Numbered from the stretch's first letter, positions 13,101 to 26,500 are shown. The stretch is DNA of 64,000 nucleotides from Patagioenas fasciata (GCF_037038585.1 NC_092560.1:58645049-58709048), one strand, 5' to 3'. The notes: a model not told the origin generated them from the sequence alone. Made by a program: numbers and translations.

Positions 13101-13399
13101 TAGAAAATACATCTGGTATATACCACAATTTGGCAGAATTTTTGCAACCAGATAACTGGAGGCACTTGGGGAGATTCCTGAAAGATTTGTCAACTGAAGT
13201 TTTTCTGAAGTGTTCCCAAAATCAACAACATTGCTGCAAGATAATATTTTAATTCTCTCATTTTCATGAAGTTTGCTTTTATTTTTGTATCTTTTCAGAG
13301 AATGACATGGCATCAGGGGACGGCAATTCTGTAAAAGAGGAATTTGTTAAGGAGAAAGCTATTCGCGCACCGGTAATGAAATGGCTAAATCCTCGCTGA
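6832..13399 (+). CDS. ESM1: endothelial cell-specific molecule 1 (endocan), three coding exons
   Basis: ESM1 is a small secreted dermatan sulfate proteoglycan made mainly by endothelial cells. It is induced by VEGF and binds growth factors and integrins (family knowledge). Joining 6832-7132, 11060-11215 and 13299-13399 gives 185 residues, against 184 in human. Residues 1 to about 19 form a signal peptide with an FLFLTLLLM core. An IGFBP-type cysteine-rich region follows up to about residue 132. All 18 cysteines of endocan are present, including the DDCGCCRVC signature. The phenylalanine-rich FPFF patch is kept. The glycosaminoglycan site SGDG has its serine at residue 158, and the protein ends KWLNPR before TGA, as in mammals. 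Both introns are GT-AG and interrupt codons after the first base. The start is the first ATG after the TATA box and directly precedes the signal peptide. Confidence 0.97.
7133..11059 (+). other. ESM1 intron 1
   Basis: A 3.9-kb intron with donor GTAACA and acceptor TTTTTTTCAG. No embedded gene, CR1 copy or other repeat was recognised. It is AT-rich from 7800 to 9040, with more mixed composition from 9100 to 10620. Confidence 0.8.
11060..11215 (+). CDS. ESM1: ESM1 exon 2
   Basis: A 156-nt exon with phase 1 at both ends. It completes a Glu codon and continues CSYGTYGMECRKTC, then a second cysteine-rich stretch (six cysteines) and the conserved KCLKFPFFQ segment. The FPFF phenylalanines are needed for activity of human endocan (family knowledge). 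The donor is ACAG|GTAAGA. Confidence 0.96.
11216..13298 (+). other. ESM1 intron 2
   Basis: A 2.1-kb AT-rich intron with GTAAGA donor and CTTTTCAG acceptor. Nothing else is recognised in it. Confidence 0.8.
13299..13399 (+). CDS. ESM1: ESM1 exon 3 (coding part) with stop
   Basis: Encodes the C-terminal 33 residues and TGA at 13397-13399. It carries DMASGDGN, the single chondroitin/dermatan sulfate attachment site of endocan, followed by acidic residues that favour xylosyl transfer, and the terminal KWLNPR. Because intron 2 is in phase 1, the exon is easily missed by simple open-frame searches. Confidence 0.95.
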
Positions 13400-15285
13400 T
13401 ATTTACTTACACTCATAAGACTTTCAACTGAATGCATTTCTCACAGATTATTGAATATGCAACCACACACTTTAAGAACAAAGTAGATCAATAGCATATG
13501 AAAATGTAACCTCTCAAGGCCAATTGTGATTCTGTTTTTCATGAGAAAAATGTTTACTTTAAAATAGACTGTACAGTGTATATGATTTTTGATATTTGTT
13601 TTTATAAGTATTTGAGCAGAGAAATGCATTGTGGATTCCCGAATGTATAGTAATATTAAAAAACCAACACGATTCAACCCTCCTCATTTAAATAACGCCA
13701 GAGGCCGACTCTTGCAGCCTGGAGCCAGGAAAGATCTCACTGAACTCGGTGGACAGTTTGGGTGAGTGAAACTATTGGTGGGGAGCCAGTTGGAAAAAAA
13801 AAAGCACATCAACAAATCCCAGGATAGAAAGCAATGCCCCTGAATCACAAGAATAATAATGACATGGGAGCACAACAGCATGAATTAAATAAACCAGTGT
13901 TAGTCATTACTAATTTTCTGTTTTTTGGTGAAAATTCCTTGGGGATAAATATGACTTCTGTCAGTGAGAAGACACCCAGCATTTCAGTTTACATGTTGTA
14001 AATAACTTAGCCAAGACACTGCAGACATATATTGTATTGAGGTGGATTTCTAAAGTTAAATTCTGTACAGAGAAACAGCACCTTGATAGATTATACAGAT
14101 TTATAGAGGAGGACCTGAAATGAAAGAAACTGCTTAGCATTATTTAAATATGTGTGTTTCTATAAAGCAGCTAATTTGGTTCCATTAAGGCAACCTCTGC
14201 ATTTCTTGGGGAAGAGTGAGTCCAGTGCTGGACGCCAGCAAATGGACCTTCACACTTCCCATCCCAGCTGCAGCTCACGGGGAGTTGCTCTTGTGCAGTT
14301 CAGGGGACACTTGGAACCTCAGCAAGTGGCAGTGTGGGCGCAGCCTGCAGCCCTGTGGTGCATGGCCCTTCACCCCTCACTTGCATGAGCAAGCAACCCC
14401 ATTTCAGCCAGGAGAATAACTGACCCACGTTAGAGTGTTGTAGGAACTGGCAGTCTCTCATTCAGTCCAGACTGAATGATGTGCTCATAAAATAAACATC
14501 CACACTTCGATGGGTTTGCTAATATGTCTGGAAACAATCAGATCCTCAGATAATGGAAAGTGGTGTGGCTGTGTCAGAGTGAACCTGGATTGCATGAGTT
14601 GAGGAACCACCTTGTAAGGCAGAGGACTCCCATTGGAAATGTGGTTTGAACTGAATATTTCCTTTGAAATCCATGTGAGCTTTCACAGTGACTTCAGTGG
14701 AAGAAGGAGCACACAGTACCACAGCCAAAGCTTGGTGAAGGATCTGAAAACATACTTTAAAGACTATGAACAACAGGGATTCCAAAGCCTTTAAAGAGCA
14801 CAAATCCTGATCCAAAGCCAGCGTCGGTGGAAGCAGGCTGCTCTCACAAAAGGACAATGACAGCAGTAGGCATCCAAATGTCAGTATGGCAGTGCAGGCT
14901 CTCTTGCCACAATAATTGGGGATATATAAAACATAAATCTTAAACTAGCATATACCACATTTTAACCTGTGTTGAATGTTTAGGTCTGAGAGGGAGCAAT
15001 ATTATCTTGGGCTATTTACAAGCAAGTGTATTGATTCTCATCTACTGATATCGAAAGTAATTTTCTCTTGATTTCAGCGAGAACAGGATCAAAGCCACAG
15101 TCCTTCAGCAGACTGAAGATAATTATTTAAAGAATGTAGTAAATATTTGCATACCTTATTACTATTTTGCAACAGTGTCATAAATGAACTTACAAGTTCT
15201 TGAATGTAAATCTAATAAGCTGTTTTTTTTAAAAAAAAAGTATATGATTATTATTGTTCAATAAAATAACAACTGAAAGCTTTGT
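13400..15285 (+). other. probable ESM1 3' UTR
   Basis: About 1.9 kb without coding potential runs from the stop codon to the first convincing polyadenylation signal. The last 230 bp are AT-rich with several ATTTA-like words, as expected for an unstable inducible mRNA. The extent is inferred from the signal position, and no cDNA is available here. Confidence 0.5.
15260..15265 (+). terminator. polyadenylation signal, probably ESM1
   Basis: AATAAA within TTCAATAAAATAAC, followed 20-35 nt later by a GT-rich stretch (TTTGTCGTGTATCGTGTC) suitable as the downstream element. It is the best-formed signal after the ESM1 stop on the + strand, but earlier sites could also be used. Confidence 0.55.
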
Positions 15286-17360
15286 CGTGTATCGTGTCTA
15301 TCCACTAATGACCGAGTGAGACTGCTGGTGATGGCATAGCCATGGTACACGCAGACTAGGCACAGTTTTGCTTCCAAATCTGCAGAAATGCTTTCACCAT
15401 GGCTGCATCAATTCAGTGAATTTTACTGGGGACCATTCTCCATTGCTCAAGCTGAGTGGTGGCCCATGTCCAGAATGCTTTGTGTCCGTACCATTCAACC
15501 ATCTTCATCTCCAAAACAAAGTGGATGGATCCAGGCTGCCTAATGGGGACCTCCAGTCCCTGACCAACCCCAGTGCTGCGAGGGTTTGGGAGTCATCTCA
15601 GTGGCCAGGCCACCACCATAACAGGGATCATGCAGCCCTGGGGCAGTGCCTGTGGCTCCTTGGCACTGTTTGATTTACCATATAGGAGTAAACTATGGAT
15701 CCACACCTAGTAAGTCAGGAGAAAGGAGAAGGATACGTGCAAACTTTTTACAGGATGTTTTCTGTAGTTCTTAATCAAATTTATAGAATGCTTTTGCATT
15801 TCCTTAGCTGCTCTGGTGACAGATTGCTCCCCACAAAATAGTTTCTAGGATTAAATGATAATATTCTTTGAACTGTCTACCTGTTGCTACTAGTGGCAAT
15901 GGAACTACACTAGTAGGAAGAATTATGCAAATGATGAAGTGATGTTCATGAAACCAAGGGCTCTTCACCAGCCACTTCTTTATTTTCCACCCTTTCATCT
16001 TTCTACATTTCTTTCCACATCTCTCCTGGCTCCCCACTGCACACTCCAACTCATCTCCCCTATTTTGCACAAGTGGATTTTCCTTTGGACTTTTTTCCTT
16101 TCTTCATCCAACTCCATGTTCCAGGCATCCTCTTCTCAGCCCACCTTTCCTTCCCACACAAGCCTGAAGTTACCCTCTCCTGGGGTAAAAATCATCAGAT
16201 GGTTTGTCACACAAAGTGCTCCTGCCATCTGGTTTCTAGATTTGGTTTTAGTGGGGTCATATATTATTTCCAGTATGAGCATGTTTGGCAAATAGGCCTT
16301 ATTTCTAGTAGATAGACAGTATTTTCTCAACTACTAAACAGTAAGCTAGTAATACATGCACTGCCTCTTATATTGTGAAGTGTGCTGTACTGCAGTATTA
16401 TAGTTTCTATTACAGCCTATATTATAGGATGTTGCAGACAGTGTTACAGTTCAAACAATATATCATAATATCTTTTAGACCGATGTATGAAATACACAGA
16501 ATAGAAAAGCCGGAAATATTTTCAGATGTATTCCATCCATGATTTAAATAACATATCAAATATATGTCCAGTGTAGACTAACTTCTAATGAATACAAGTA
16601 TTATCAGCTTCAACTGTGCAAAATATCTTCAACATACTTTAATGTATAATTTCGTTATGTAAATACATTCACACAAGTATTGTGAGACATACTGCTGCCT
16701 AATCAACACAGTGTGATTAAAATATAAATTTGCCTCTCTGATCTTCCTGGACATACATATTAGAGCAAATACTCCAAAGTATTTATTCTAAATGAAAATA
16801 TATTTATTATCACCTCTGTACATGTTTGTTATCTATTTAAATGGACTCTCAGGTCATAGCAGTGTTTTGAAAGTACTTCCTGACACCTGCAAAGTTGGTA
16901 AATATTTCCTGTTTTTGTTGTGTCTGCTGAAAATAGGAATTTTACAAGTTGGGTTGATAACTTGACAGGCACCAAGATCCCAAGTAATGTGGTTTCCACT
17001 GGGGTTTGTGACAGTCAGACAGAACTTGGGCTGAGAAACTGGCATTTTGCGGGTTTCTCACTCTCCCAAAACAGGCACCAGCACTGTTCAGGCTTCATCA
17101 ATTGTCCATCTATCTTCTGTATGGTCACGGCCCATGCACAACCCAGCTGAATGGCTCAATTTCTGCAGAATGCTGAGTATAGCAATTAAATTGGTGTTAA
17201 TACAGCAAACTGTGTTTGTATTAATAAAAAGACAGAGATTTCCTTAACTTTATTAGTACACGATGTTCCTGATCCTCCCAAGCCCCTCCCATCCACTGGG
17301 CTTCCAAAGTAGCTGCCACCCAGATTCATGTGCTAGGTCCCTTTCCACTTGTAAAAGCTA
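15286..17360. other. intergenic DNA
   Basis: No gene or known repeat is recognised. Composition is AT-rich, particularly 16320-16840. Confidence 0.5.
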
Positions 17361-17579
17361 CCCAGTTTCCCCTGAAATAAGACCTACCCTGAAAATAAGC
17401 CCTAGCATGATTTTTGAGGATGCTCAAAATATAAGCCCTACTCAAAAAAATAAGCCGTCATAACAGTTCATTTAAAAAGCCAATTTAAATAGTGTCCAGG
17501 CAGCTATACAAATAAAAAAGTAATAAGTTTTGGAGCAAAAATTAATACAAGACGTTGTCTTATTTTCAGGGAAACAGGC
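17361..17579. mobile_element. 219-bp TA-flanked inverted-repeat element (mariner/Tc1-type MITE)
   Basis: The left end reads CCCAGTTTCCCCTGAAATAA and the right end, read in reverse complement, GCCTGTTTCCCTGAAAATAA. Both continue into GAC, giving imperfect terminal inverted repeats of about 23 bp. Each end abuts a TA dinucleotide (17359-17360 and 17580-17581), the target duplication of the mariner/Tc1 superfamily. Inside the left end the AATAAG(A/C)CCTA motif repeats several times. There is no transposase frame, so the element is nonautonomous. Similar GTTTCCC(C/T)GAAAATAAGAC ends occur in DNA transposons of other vertebrates (my recollection, not searched). Confidence 0.75.
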
Positions 17580-17581
17580 TA

Positions 17582-20500
17582 TCAGGCAAATATTCAGCTG
17601 AAATTGAGGGCAACAGCTGATCTCCACCATTCTAAATAGACACAGATTAATTTTTTGTGAGGTGACATAGCTGAAGGAGTCTTTCTGCTCTGCAAATACT
17701 GAGCGTATAAAGGTGTTACTTGATAAACTGGGCCAACTGAAATCATATGAATATTACTTGAAAAGATCTTTCTTCCTCACAAGAGAAACATCTATTTTTG
17801 AAGAATAAATAATGGATTGGAATGCCATTGAAATCCAAACACAATATTAGTATGTTCCTGAAAAAAATAGGTACAATGCTGGGGGAGAATGCAGCCGAGC
17901 CCTTGCAGCTGTGTCACACTTTCCTGTTAGTTATTTTTAGTTTTCCATTCCCGCTTTTTATTTTGGGCCTTGCTTTGCTTCCTATGCAGCTTCCCTTTAA
18001 CTCCTGTGTAGTTCCGTCTTACATATTTCAGGCATTTGGCTTTTTTTTTCTTTTCCTTCAAAGGAAACCCAAGCAATGCTGTCCAGTTTCAGGAACTCAT
18101 GTTTCTCTTGGCAGTGGTTGAGTTCTTGGTTTTCTAAAGGCATTTTGGAAATTTACATTGCCAGTTTTCAGCTTTGAACATGCTCAGGCTTGACAGGCAT
18201 AAGAAAAGAGCTGCATTCAAGGAGAGACCTAGTCTGCTCTTCATTGTGTCCTGGTCTTTGTACCTGGGAAACCCTTGGTATCTAGTCCCACATTAAAATT
18301 GTAGGATGGCATTTAATAAAAGAACAAAATAGGCTCTGGTGAAACACTGTACTGTAAAGAAGTTTCCCACTCCCCCAGTTTATATATCCAAGTATTTGTA
18401 ACTTTTTATGGCCATTTAGCTGATCTATAGAATAGGAAATGTTATCACCTCCTAAAACTGTACTCCAAATCTCATGTTACTGAATGCTTTGCTAGCAGCC
18501 TAGGACCTGTCTGCACAGAATTAGTTAGGAACCTCAGCTGATGTTTAAAAAAAATATTAAGTTTTTTTGAGAAAATTTTTATTTCCCCCACAATAAACCT
18601 CATTGCAAGGGAAGGCACTTCATTGCAGGTGTGCACCCAGAGACTCAGAAATCAGCAGCCATGTGCCCAGTCCAAAAGATGTTAAAAAATGCAAACCAAA
18701 CCCAACCCTTTAAGATTCTGAAACTGATGTCATGATTTCTTGAGACTTGGCTCCCAACTGAGACTGAAAGCTCAGGACTGGCAGTATTGACACTGTCCAA
18801 CAGTAAGTACAAGATCAGAACACAACACAGGGGGGTGAACAGTGAAAGAGTTTACTTCCCTCCCTTAATCTTCTCTCCTCCCCACTTACTTTAAAAAGCC
18901 TCTTGGAGCTGCTGGAATTTGGCTGCTACCATGACAAGCAAGAATGGGCAGCTGCCTCAGCCAGCTTGGGGCAGGCGAACTGAGCACCTTTCTACCCCAC
19001 CACCCAATTTCATGCTGATAAAATGATGTTTGGGGAAAACTATGGACAAATGCCCTGGGAACAAAATTAAATAATTACCAAGGCAGCATAGGCTATGCCT
19101 GGGTCCAGATCTTTCCCAGGTCCTGATGGTGTTCAAGTCTATAGCTAGCTTGGCTCTGTCTCAGATAAATAGATGAACACAGTGTGGAGGATATTTTCTG
19201 TTGATCCCCAGGGTGGACACACCAAATGCAGAAGGTGAGATCAGTCTCAGCTGACTCAAAGGGGGAAGATCCTTTCCATGGGACAACAGGAACCTGATAA
19301 CTTCACATAGGAAGCACACAATAGCTGTTCCCAACACTAACACTTGGTAAGGTAGAGCTGCCTCCCAGTGCTGCTGCTCACCTCAGTGAAGGGCATAACA
19401 TAAGAAGGAAGAATGGTCAGATGAGGTCAGATTGAATATTCTGCTAGCCCAATATCCTCTTCATAATGAACCTCAGCTCCCCAAAAGCCATTCAAAATGC
19501 CAGGCTTTTCCTCTGGACCTCACTGGGATCTGTCAATTCCTTCCAGTGAGCATGTCCATCACAACCAACAAAGCAGGGGACTGTCCTGGGAAGTAGCCAC
19601 CAGTGTGCGTGGCTGCTGAATAGCCTGGAAAGATTCAACTGAGAAGAAGTGTTGGGCAGACCCAAGACTAATCATTTAATTAACTGGTGATCCACCTGAA
19701 GCTTCTGATATCTTTCAGTCCAAAGTGACTTCTTGGAAACCCTTGGTTTTCTGTTATTTCAGGTGATTCTGGAGGAAGCACCATACAGCCTTAATCCATG
19801 GCCCCATGTTACTGGTTCTCTGATGTGAGTCACACGATCCTCCCGGATGCCCACAGCCTATCAGCAAATTCAACTGTGGGGTTTGCATCTGATCATTTCC
19901 CCCATTGCCATGTGTCTGGGCCCAGCTCAGCGGGGCAGGATGCACCATGCAGCTCCCTGGATGTATTCAGAGCCTGCTGAGTACTCAAAAGCCCTTTCCA
20001 GTTACTTCATTTTATTTTATTTTTAAATTATTTTCCTCAGGTTTTTAACTCTGCAGTAGTCATTAATGGAAAGGCTAGGCTTAAAGGCTGTTGAAAGGCT
20101 GCATTTCAGGGGCAGGCTGTACTGCTGCAACTGTGTGACGTGGCAGTGGCTGGAATTAATGGGAGAGGAAATACTAAAGACCTTAATTCTCCAATTAAGT
20201 CTGAGCCTATAATCAGCTCACTGGCCACACACTCATCTCTCTTAGCATACTCTGGATAAAAATTCTTTCTCAGGACACTTGATTTCCTAGGATCAAAATA
20301 AAATGCCAAGAATAGCTCTCTTGGCTGGTCAATGTGAACTACCTGGTTCCATGTGGAAGAATTTCCGCCTGTTCCATGCACTTTTATCCTGCAAGCTACT
20401 GCATTATCAAAGTCCTAAAATAGCTCATTTTCTTTATTTATGTCTTTAAATGTTGGAATGGAGAGAGTAGCTCTTATCCTTGTGATATTCCACCCTCCCC

Positions 20501-23500
20501 TCCCCAACCTCAATGTTATATTAAGGTGAGGAGATGCTGAAGAACTGAAAAACAACAGAGAAAGGAAAGAATCATATCCTGTCATATTCAGGGACTCTTC
20601 TGTTACACCAGGACACAAAGAACTTCTATAATACACAGAGAATTTGGTGGAAAAAAACAGGGATATAACACATAAGATATCCATGTAAACTGACATTTTA
20701 CTTATACAGCATCTGTCATTTTCCTTTTCCATTTGGGTTTGTAGACCCCAAAACTTTTGACACAATTCTGCTTCCAATAAAGGAAAAAAGAAAATTTATG
20801 TGGCTGGAAAATAAATAATGGGAACAGTAGCACAGCCTGAGAGTATGAAATTGTGCAGGACTTCGTATGCTGGTTACTAGCAGAGGAGGAGTTGCTGCAA
20901 GAAATACAAACATAAACCTACGTTAAACATCCAATGGAGATAAATGCCCCTGCATTTATCTGTATGTATTTGTGTTTATTTCTTGGATGTTCTTTACTTT
21001 GCTGCATGCGTGTGAATATCCTTACTGTACTAACCCAGATTTTCAGCCATCTCCACTCTCTGGAACTCCTCAGATTTGCAGCCAGGCATCTGTTGTGAGT
21101 GAGAAGAAGGTTGTGCAGGGAAGAGGTTTTTTTTTTTTAATGAATCAAAAAATGTGATCTCTATTTAGAAAAACACAATATATCCTCACTCCATGTAAAC
21201 AATCTGACCTTCAGGTGGAATGCAGCCAGAGGAGCTATAAATAGCACCCTTAATAACGAAGGAGATAGAAGCACTTAGAGTTCAACTGGCAGCGCTCAGA
21301 TATGAAGAAACAGCAAATGAGCTACCTGTAGCTCTTGTGCTCTAAAATGCTCAGATGCAGTTTTATAGGAACTCAGCTGAATCTGCATGGAGCAGGTAGG
21401 AAACTTTTCCTTCTGAAAACAACAGAGAGCCCTGTGTGTTACAAAATCCTCTCACCACCTTGTGGGGCTTCCTCCACTGTTTCATGAGCATCTCACAGTC
21501 ATTAATGTGTTTCTCATTGCTGTACTTGCAGACAGAAAGAAAGCACAGCTTGCAGAGGGCAAACCCAGGAAAGAGGAGGCCAAGTGTCCTGCCCAGGACT
21601 CCACTGGTATTCCAGGCCAAAGCAAGGGCTCCAGCCAGATGTTGCATGTATCAGCATAGTGACCTACACGTTGAATCATCCTCTTTCACGAAGTACTTTC
21701 AAAACACTAGCAAGGCAAACCTCTGGACACCCAGTGGCTTAATAAGAAGGATGTCTATTAGTCTGACTTCTGGTTGCTGCGATTTTGTACAGGGAGACTT
21801 GGTTACAGTGCAGGGTATGCACTTTTTCCTGTATCCTAGATCTTTATAATATAATGGAGAAGGTCTGAGCCTGAGATGGCTACTGCTGCAGTTTGATTTA
21901 TCATGGCTCAGCAAGTTTGTACAATAATAATGTTTCCTCCAGTTCTGGACAGACGTCTGCTTCTAGCAGGCTTGTGCATCTTCATTAACTATTTCTACAG
22001 GAAGACTCACATGAAAATGTTTTCGTTCACTTAGATATTTTGGGAACCAACATTTTTTCACACAAGTACATTTGTGTATAAGGCAGAGGGTGTACATGAA
22101 CTGTGCTGACTGACTGTGATCTTCAATTAAATTTTATTGATTTCTCAGGGAACATAAACTAAATCACAGGAAGATCCTCTCCATAGCCCCTGCTCACATA
22201 TATCTCTGAACCTTCTGGGACTGTAAAGGCAGAAAAGTCCAGAAGGACAGATAATAAGGCCAATATCTGTTCCTGCTGTGTTCCTCAGACATGCTGTAAA
22301 GACATTGCATGTCCAAGGTTTTATTTTATTTCCCAGACTCATTGGAATGGCATGGAAACCTGGAAGTCCTGCTTCCCTCCTCAAAACCAGGCCTGCTTCT
22401 CCTACAATGCAAACAATATCCTCCACATCGGAACAAAAACTGAATAGACAGACCATCAAAGCCATGTAAAAGCACCAGCTGCCCGGACACGTATCAGGAC
22501 AGCAAAGCTATTTACCCGAGGAGCCTTTCAGATGATTCAGGTCAGTTCAATTGTACATGGAGTTGACTCACATAATGGTGAGACCTCATTGTCCCTTTCC
22601 CTCTCTGTTTCCCTCTTTTTGTTTCATGCCATTGTTTCTAGGTAGACATTAAAATGCTTTGGGACAAAGATCGTGTCTTCCTGTGAGCCTACACAGAGTG
22701 AAGTACAAAGAAGCTCCAGCCCCGTGTGGGACTGTGCAAACCCAAGCCACTCCGAGAAAAGCACATGCATTTACACCCCAGCAGCTAAGCATGCACATAT
22801 GCAAATATGTATACCTGAACTGTAGGCTATAATTATCATGCATAGTGATGTGTTGCACCTGTAACTGACAATCATGGTTCAATATCCCTGATATTCCCTG
22901 TATGACTCTATAGCATGAGTTACAGACAAGGAGAATCACACTTGCAGTGTATCCTCATCTATGGACATGTTATCTATTACTGCTGTCTGTACTAGAGGAG
23001 CTCTTTGAGCTCCTGTTTAGTGTTGTCTTCTTGCCTCTTGCTGTGCTAAAGTAAATTCAGCCTCTCTACTATGCTAATTTGTTTCATCTTGTCTGCATTT
23101 TTTCTAATCCTTGTTATAAAAAGATCTTTTACATATTTTTATTAACACAGATGTTTTTCCAGAGTGTGGTAAAAGTTACTTTTTTCAGACAAACTATGTC
23201 TCACTCTCGTCCAATTCAGTAAGGCAGAAAGACACCTTGTTCTAAAACTGATTATCTATCCCCTCTCCCACACCACAGGTTTAAATTTTTTTATTTAATT
23301 AAATTTAAAATGTTTATTTCTTTATACTATTTCTGTCCAGTTCTTCCTAGTAAGGATAAGTTTCCCTCCACGACCTGGAACAAGCAATTAAAAAATGGAA
23401 AAAAATAGAAGAAACATTGAGCCAGTGTTTGAAGCTGTGAAGCTTTTAACAGCATAGTGCTATGACTACATCCTACACTTGTAATAAAAAATAATAGACC

Positions 23501-26500
23501 TATTTACATCTTGTATAATGATTGCATCTTTATCTCTAAAACACATTTCCCTTTCCTGTTTAAAGAGAAAGAAAGTGAGACCCGAAGTACTGATGTAACA
23601 TAGCTGGGTTTACCCACCAGATGGGCGAGAGCTGGAAACCGGCTCAGGTCTCCCGCTAATCCTTGAGATACTGAAAATCATTTGTCACTTTTTAATACCT
23701 AAGCCTATGCCTTAGGATTTTTCTCCTTCATGAATAGGTCTGTTTCTGTGGTGCTTCTCCAGTAAGAAGAGCAAGTGGGTTTTTGTGCAAGGAGTCCTTT
23801 GGCCACGAAGCCAAGTTTCCAAGCAGCAACTCAAAACATCTCCAAAATCTTTCCCTTGCCATCATGCCTTCTTGAAAGGTAAATATTTTTCTTTCTGATC
23901 TGTACACTTAGCACTTTCAAACATTTTCATCAGCCACAGGATGCTGTCCTCTTGTTTGAAATAAATGATTCAGTGAAGAGTTATGTTTGACAAATAGTCT
24001 ATTGCTAATTAAGTACATGTCAAAAAAGCCAGAAACCTTGTTTAAACTCAGACACTCATTACTAATTGAACAGCAAATCTCCTTATGCTTGAGGTGTTTT
24101 TTTACTACTTGGTTTGTTAAAATGAGCCATCAATTTGGAAAAAGACCTGCCTTTATATCTTGCAAGTTGGAAACGTAAATCCCAAATCCTATACAGTATT
24201 TCCAAGTTTAGGAGAAGAGGCATTGCCATTGAATTCCCTCCCACACTTGAACTCCTGGGGAGAAATGAAAACAAGTAAGAATATAAATCAAAAGGAAAGG
24301 GAAAACCAGAAAGCTATACCCAGCAATGCTTACTGGGGAGATGTGGGTTATCTTTGCATTGCAAGGCTGTGTCCTGGCCAGATCTGTCTGTCACATTCCT
24401 TTCTTCCACCTTGATTTTCCTTTTTCCTTTCATTCTCCATGGTGTGCCTGCTCTGCTGGTGCTTTGGTCTGCTCCCAGGCCACGTTTCCCTCCTGCAGGC
24501 ACGCTGCTCCCCCCTGCATCTCATCCTCAGCCCTCCTGAAAACGCTTCAGGCAGAGCTATGTGGGCTGTGCAGAGGTTACCCTCCAGACCTGGCCATGTG
24601 AACCTTCAATCATGGCCCTTCCTGGGCTGAAGATGCCACCTCTGCAGGGTGACACAAACACAACCAGTAGTGCTCCTGCGTGTGTGGGTGAAGGGATGAA
24701 GGAGCCGTAGAAGCAGCCTGGCAGGAAGCTGATAAGTGGGTTCTTCTGAAGTCTATTCCTCTCGATGCCAATCTGAAAGCATCTCATTAGACAAAACAGG
24801 GTCTGGGGGACTGGCCGGGCCATGTGTGATCCCCAGGGCTCACCTGTCCTATCTGCAGCCACACGGTACTGGCCACATACACTGCAGGCGCACGCTTGGG
24901 CTGTCTGCATTTAGCAACACTGGCAACATCTCTTCACTCAAGCAAGAGAATACTTTTGTTGGCATTGCTCAAATCAGTTCAGAGTGGGATAAGCTGCGCT
25001 GACAGAAGAAGCTTTTTCTGGAATAACTGCATACCCACTAAAGCTTTTGTTGGCAAATTTCTTCAGGCTCACAGCCAATACTGGCATGATGAACCAGCCC
25101 ACTGTGGACTGGCAAATCATTCAAATCATAATGACAAAGAACCCCATTTCCAGAGGAAAGAGACCAGTGCTCCGCTCCCTTCTTGTTCTTAAGAATGAAA
25201 TAATTTCTCTACCTGTGTAAACTTTCCTGGGATTGTACTTGTGTACTTGTACTTGTGTTCCAGCACCTTTCCTGAGAATGTTTTGTGTAGCTCATGCTGA
25301 TTTAAATCTCTTGTCTCAATAGGACTTTTATTGGATGGAAACAAGGGAGTTGAAAGTGTAGTGGAAGAAAGCAGGTAGGATCAAATAAAGAATTTGTAAG
25401 AAATGCAACCTGGATATTTTGAAGAAGTATTGTTTTCTTTTTGTTTGGTTTTTGTTTGTTAGTTTGTTTCTTTGCTTTTTCTTAAAAGCAGCAACAGTGT
25501 GCTCTGGGAATATTGTAGATTTGGATTCTCCTGAACCGTATTTTCAGTTGTGGCTTGCTGAATTTTATGCAAAATACAGAGGAAAAAAATAATGAAAAAC
25601 GTACATCTTTGTATCATGTCATAATTCATCGTAAGTGCAAATATGTATTTTGTCCTTTAAAGTTAAGTCCTATAGATAAAATCAGTGCCTATTGCTATGA
25701 TAACATATTAAGTTTGTTTTTTTTTTTTTAACCATGAACTATTTAGTGGCATCTATATTGTTCTTCATTTTTCCCAGAGTGTTGTTGGTAACATTCATGA
25801 GTGATTTGTGGTTATCATAACAATGGGTTGCTATTTACTTTTGAGAAAGAAAAAAAAAAAAGACAACAGATAAAGTATTTTCTGTTTCTCTTTTCATTTG
25901 TTTGTTTTGTGTGCAGAGGAAGAGTTTAATATATTGTACTCTGAGCCAAAATAATTTTTAAAGGACATTGGCACCAATATCTGAAAAATGTTGGAGAAAA
26001 ACAAAGCTCAGGAAAAGCAAAAATAAATATTTTGCAATAGGAAAGATAATGGGATTTTATGTTTTAAAAATGTACTCTCTGTGGTAGACCTCAATAGCTG
26101 GGAGCTCAATTCTCCAGTGGGATCAGCTTTCTGACTGGTGTATTTAAATACAAGGATATAAGTAATTTTGTAAGCTCTACTCCAGTGTGCAGCTTCAAAA
26201 GTACTTGGAAATTTCCCTTCATGAAATGAGAGTGCTCTGGATGTCACAGGCATGGGACACGTAAACACCTCTGGAATAAAAGGAGAGAGTGTTTTCACCT
26301 AAACACTCCCATTTCTGTGTCACTCTCCTGATTGCTGTGACTCAGCTCTCATTAGCTAGATAAGTCAGCAGAGGACATCAACACAGGTGAAATGCCTTCA
26401 GGACCTCGATTCGAATAGACCTATGTTACACTTTCTCAGCTGAAATTAAGCTGTTTGGAAATGCTGGATTCCAACATTCAAGACAGACAGGTCTTATGGA

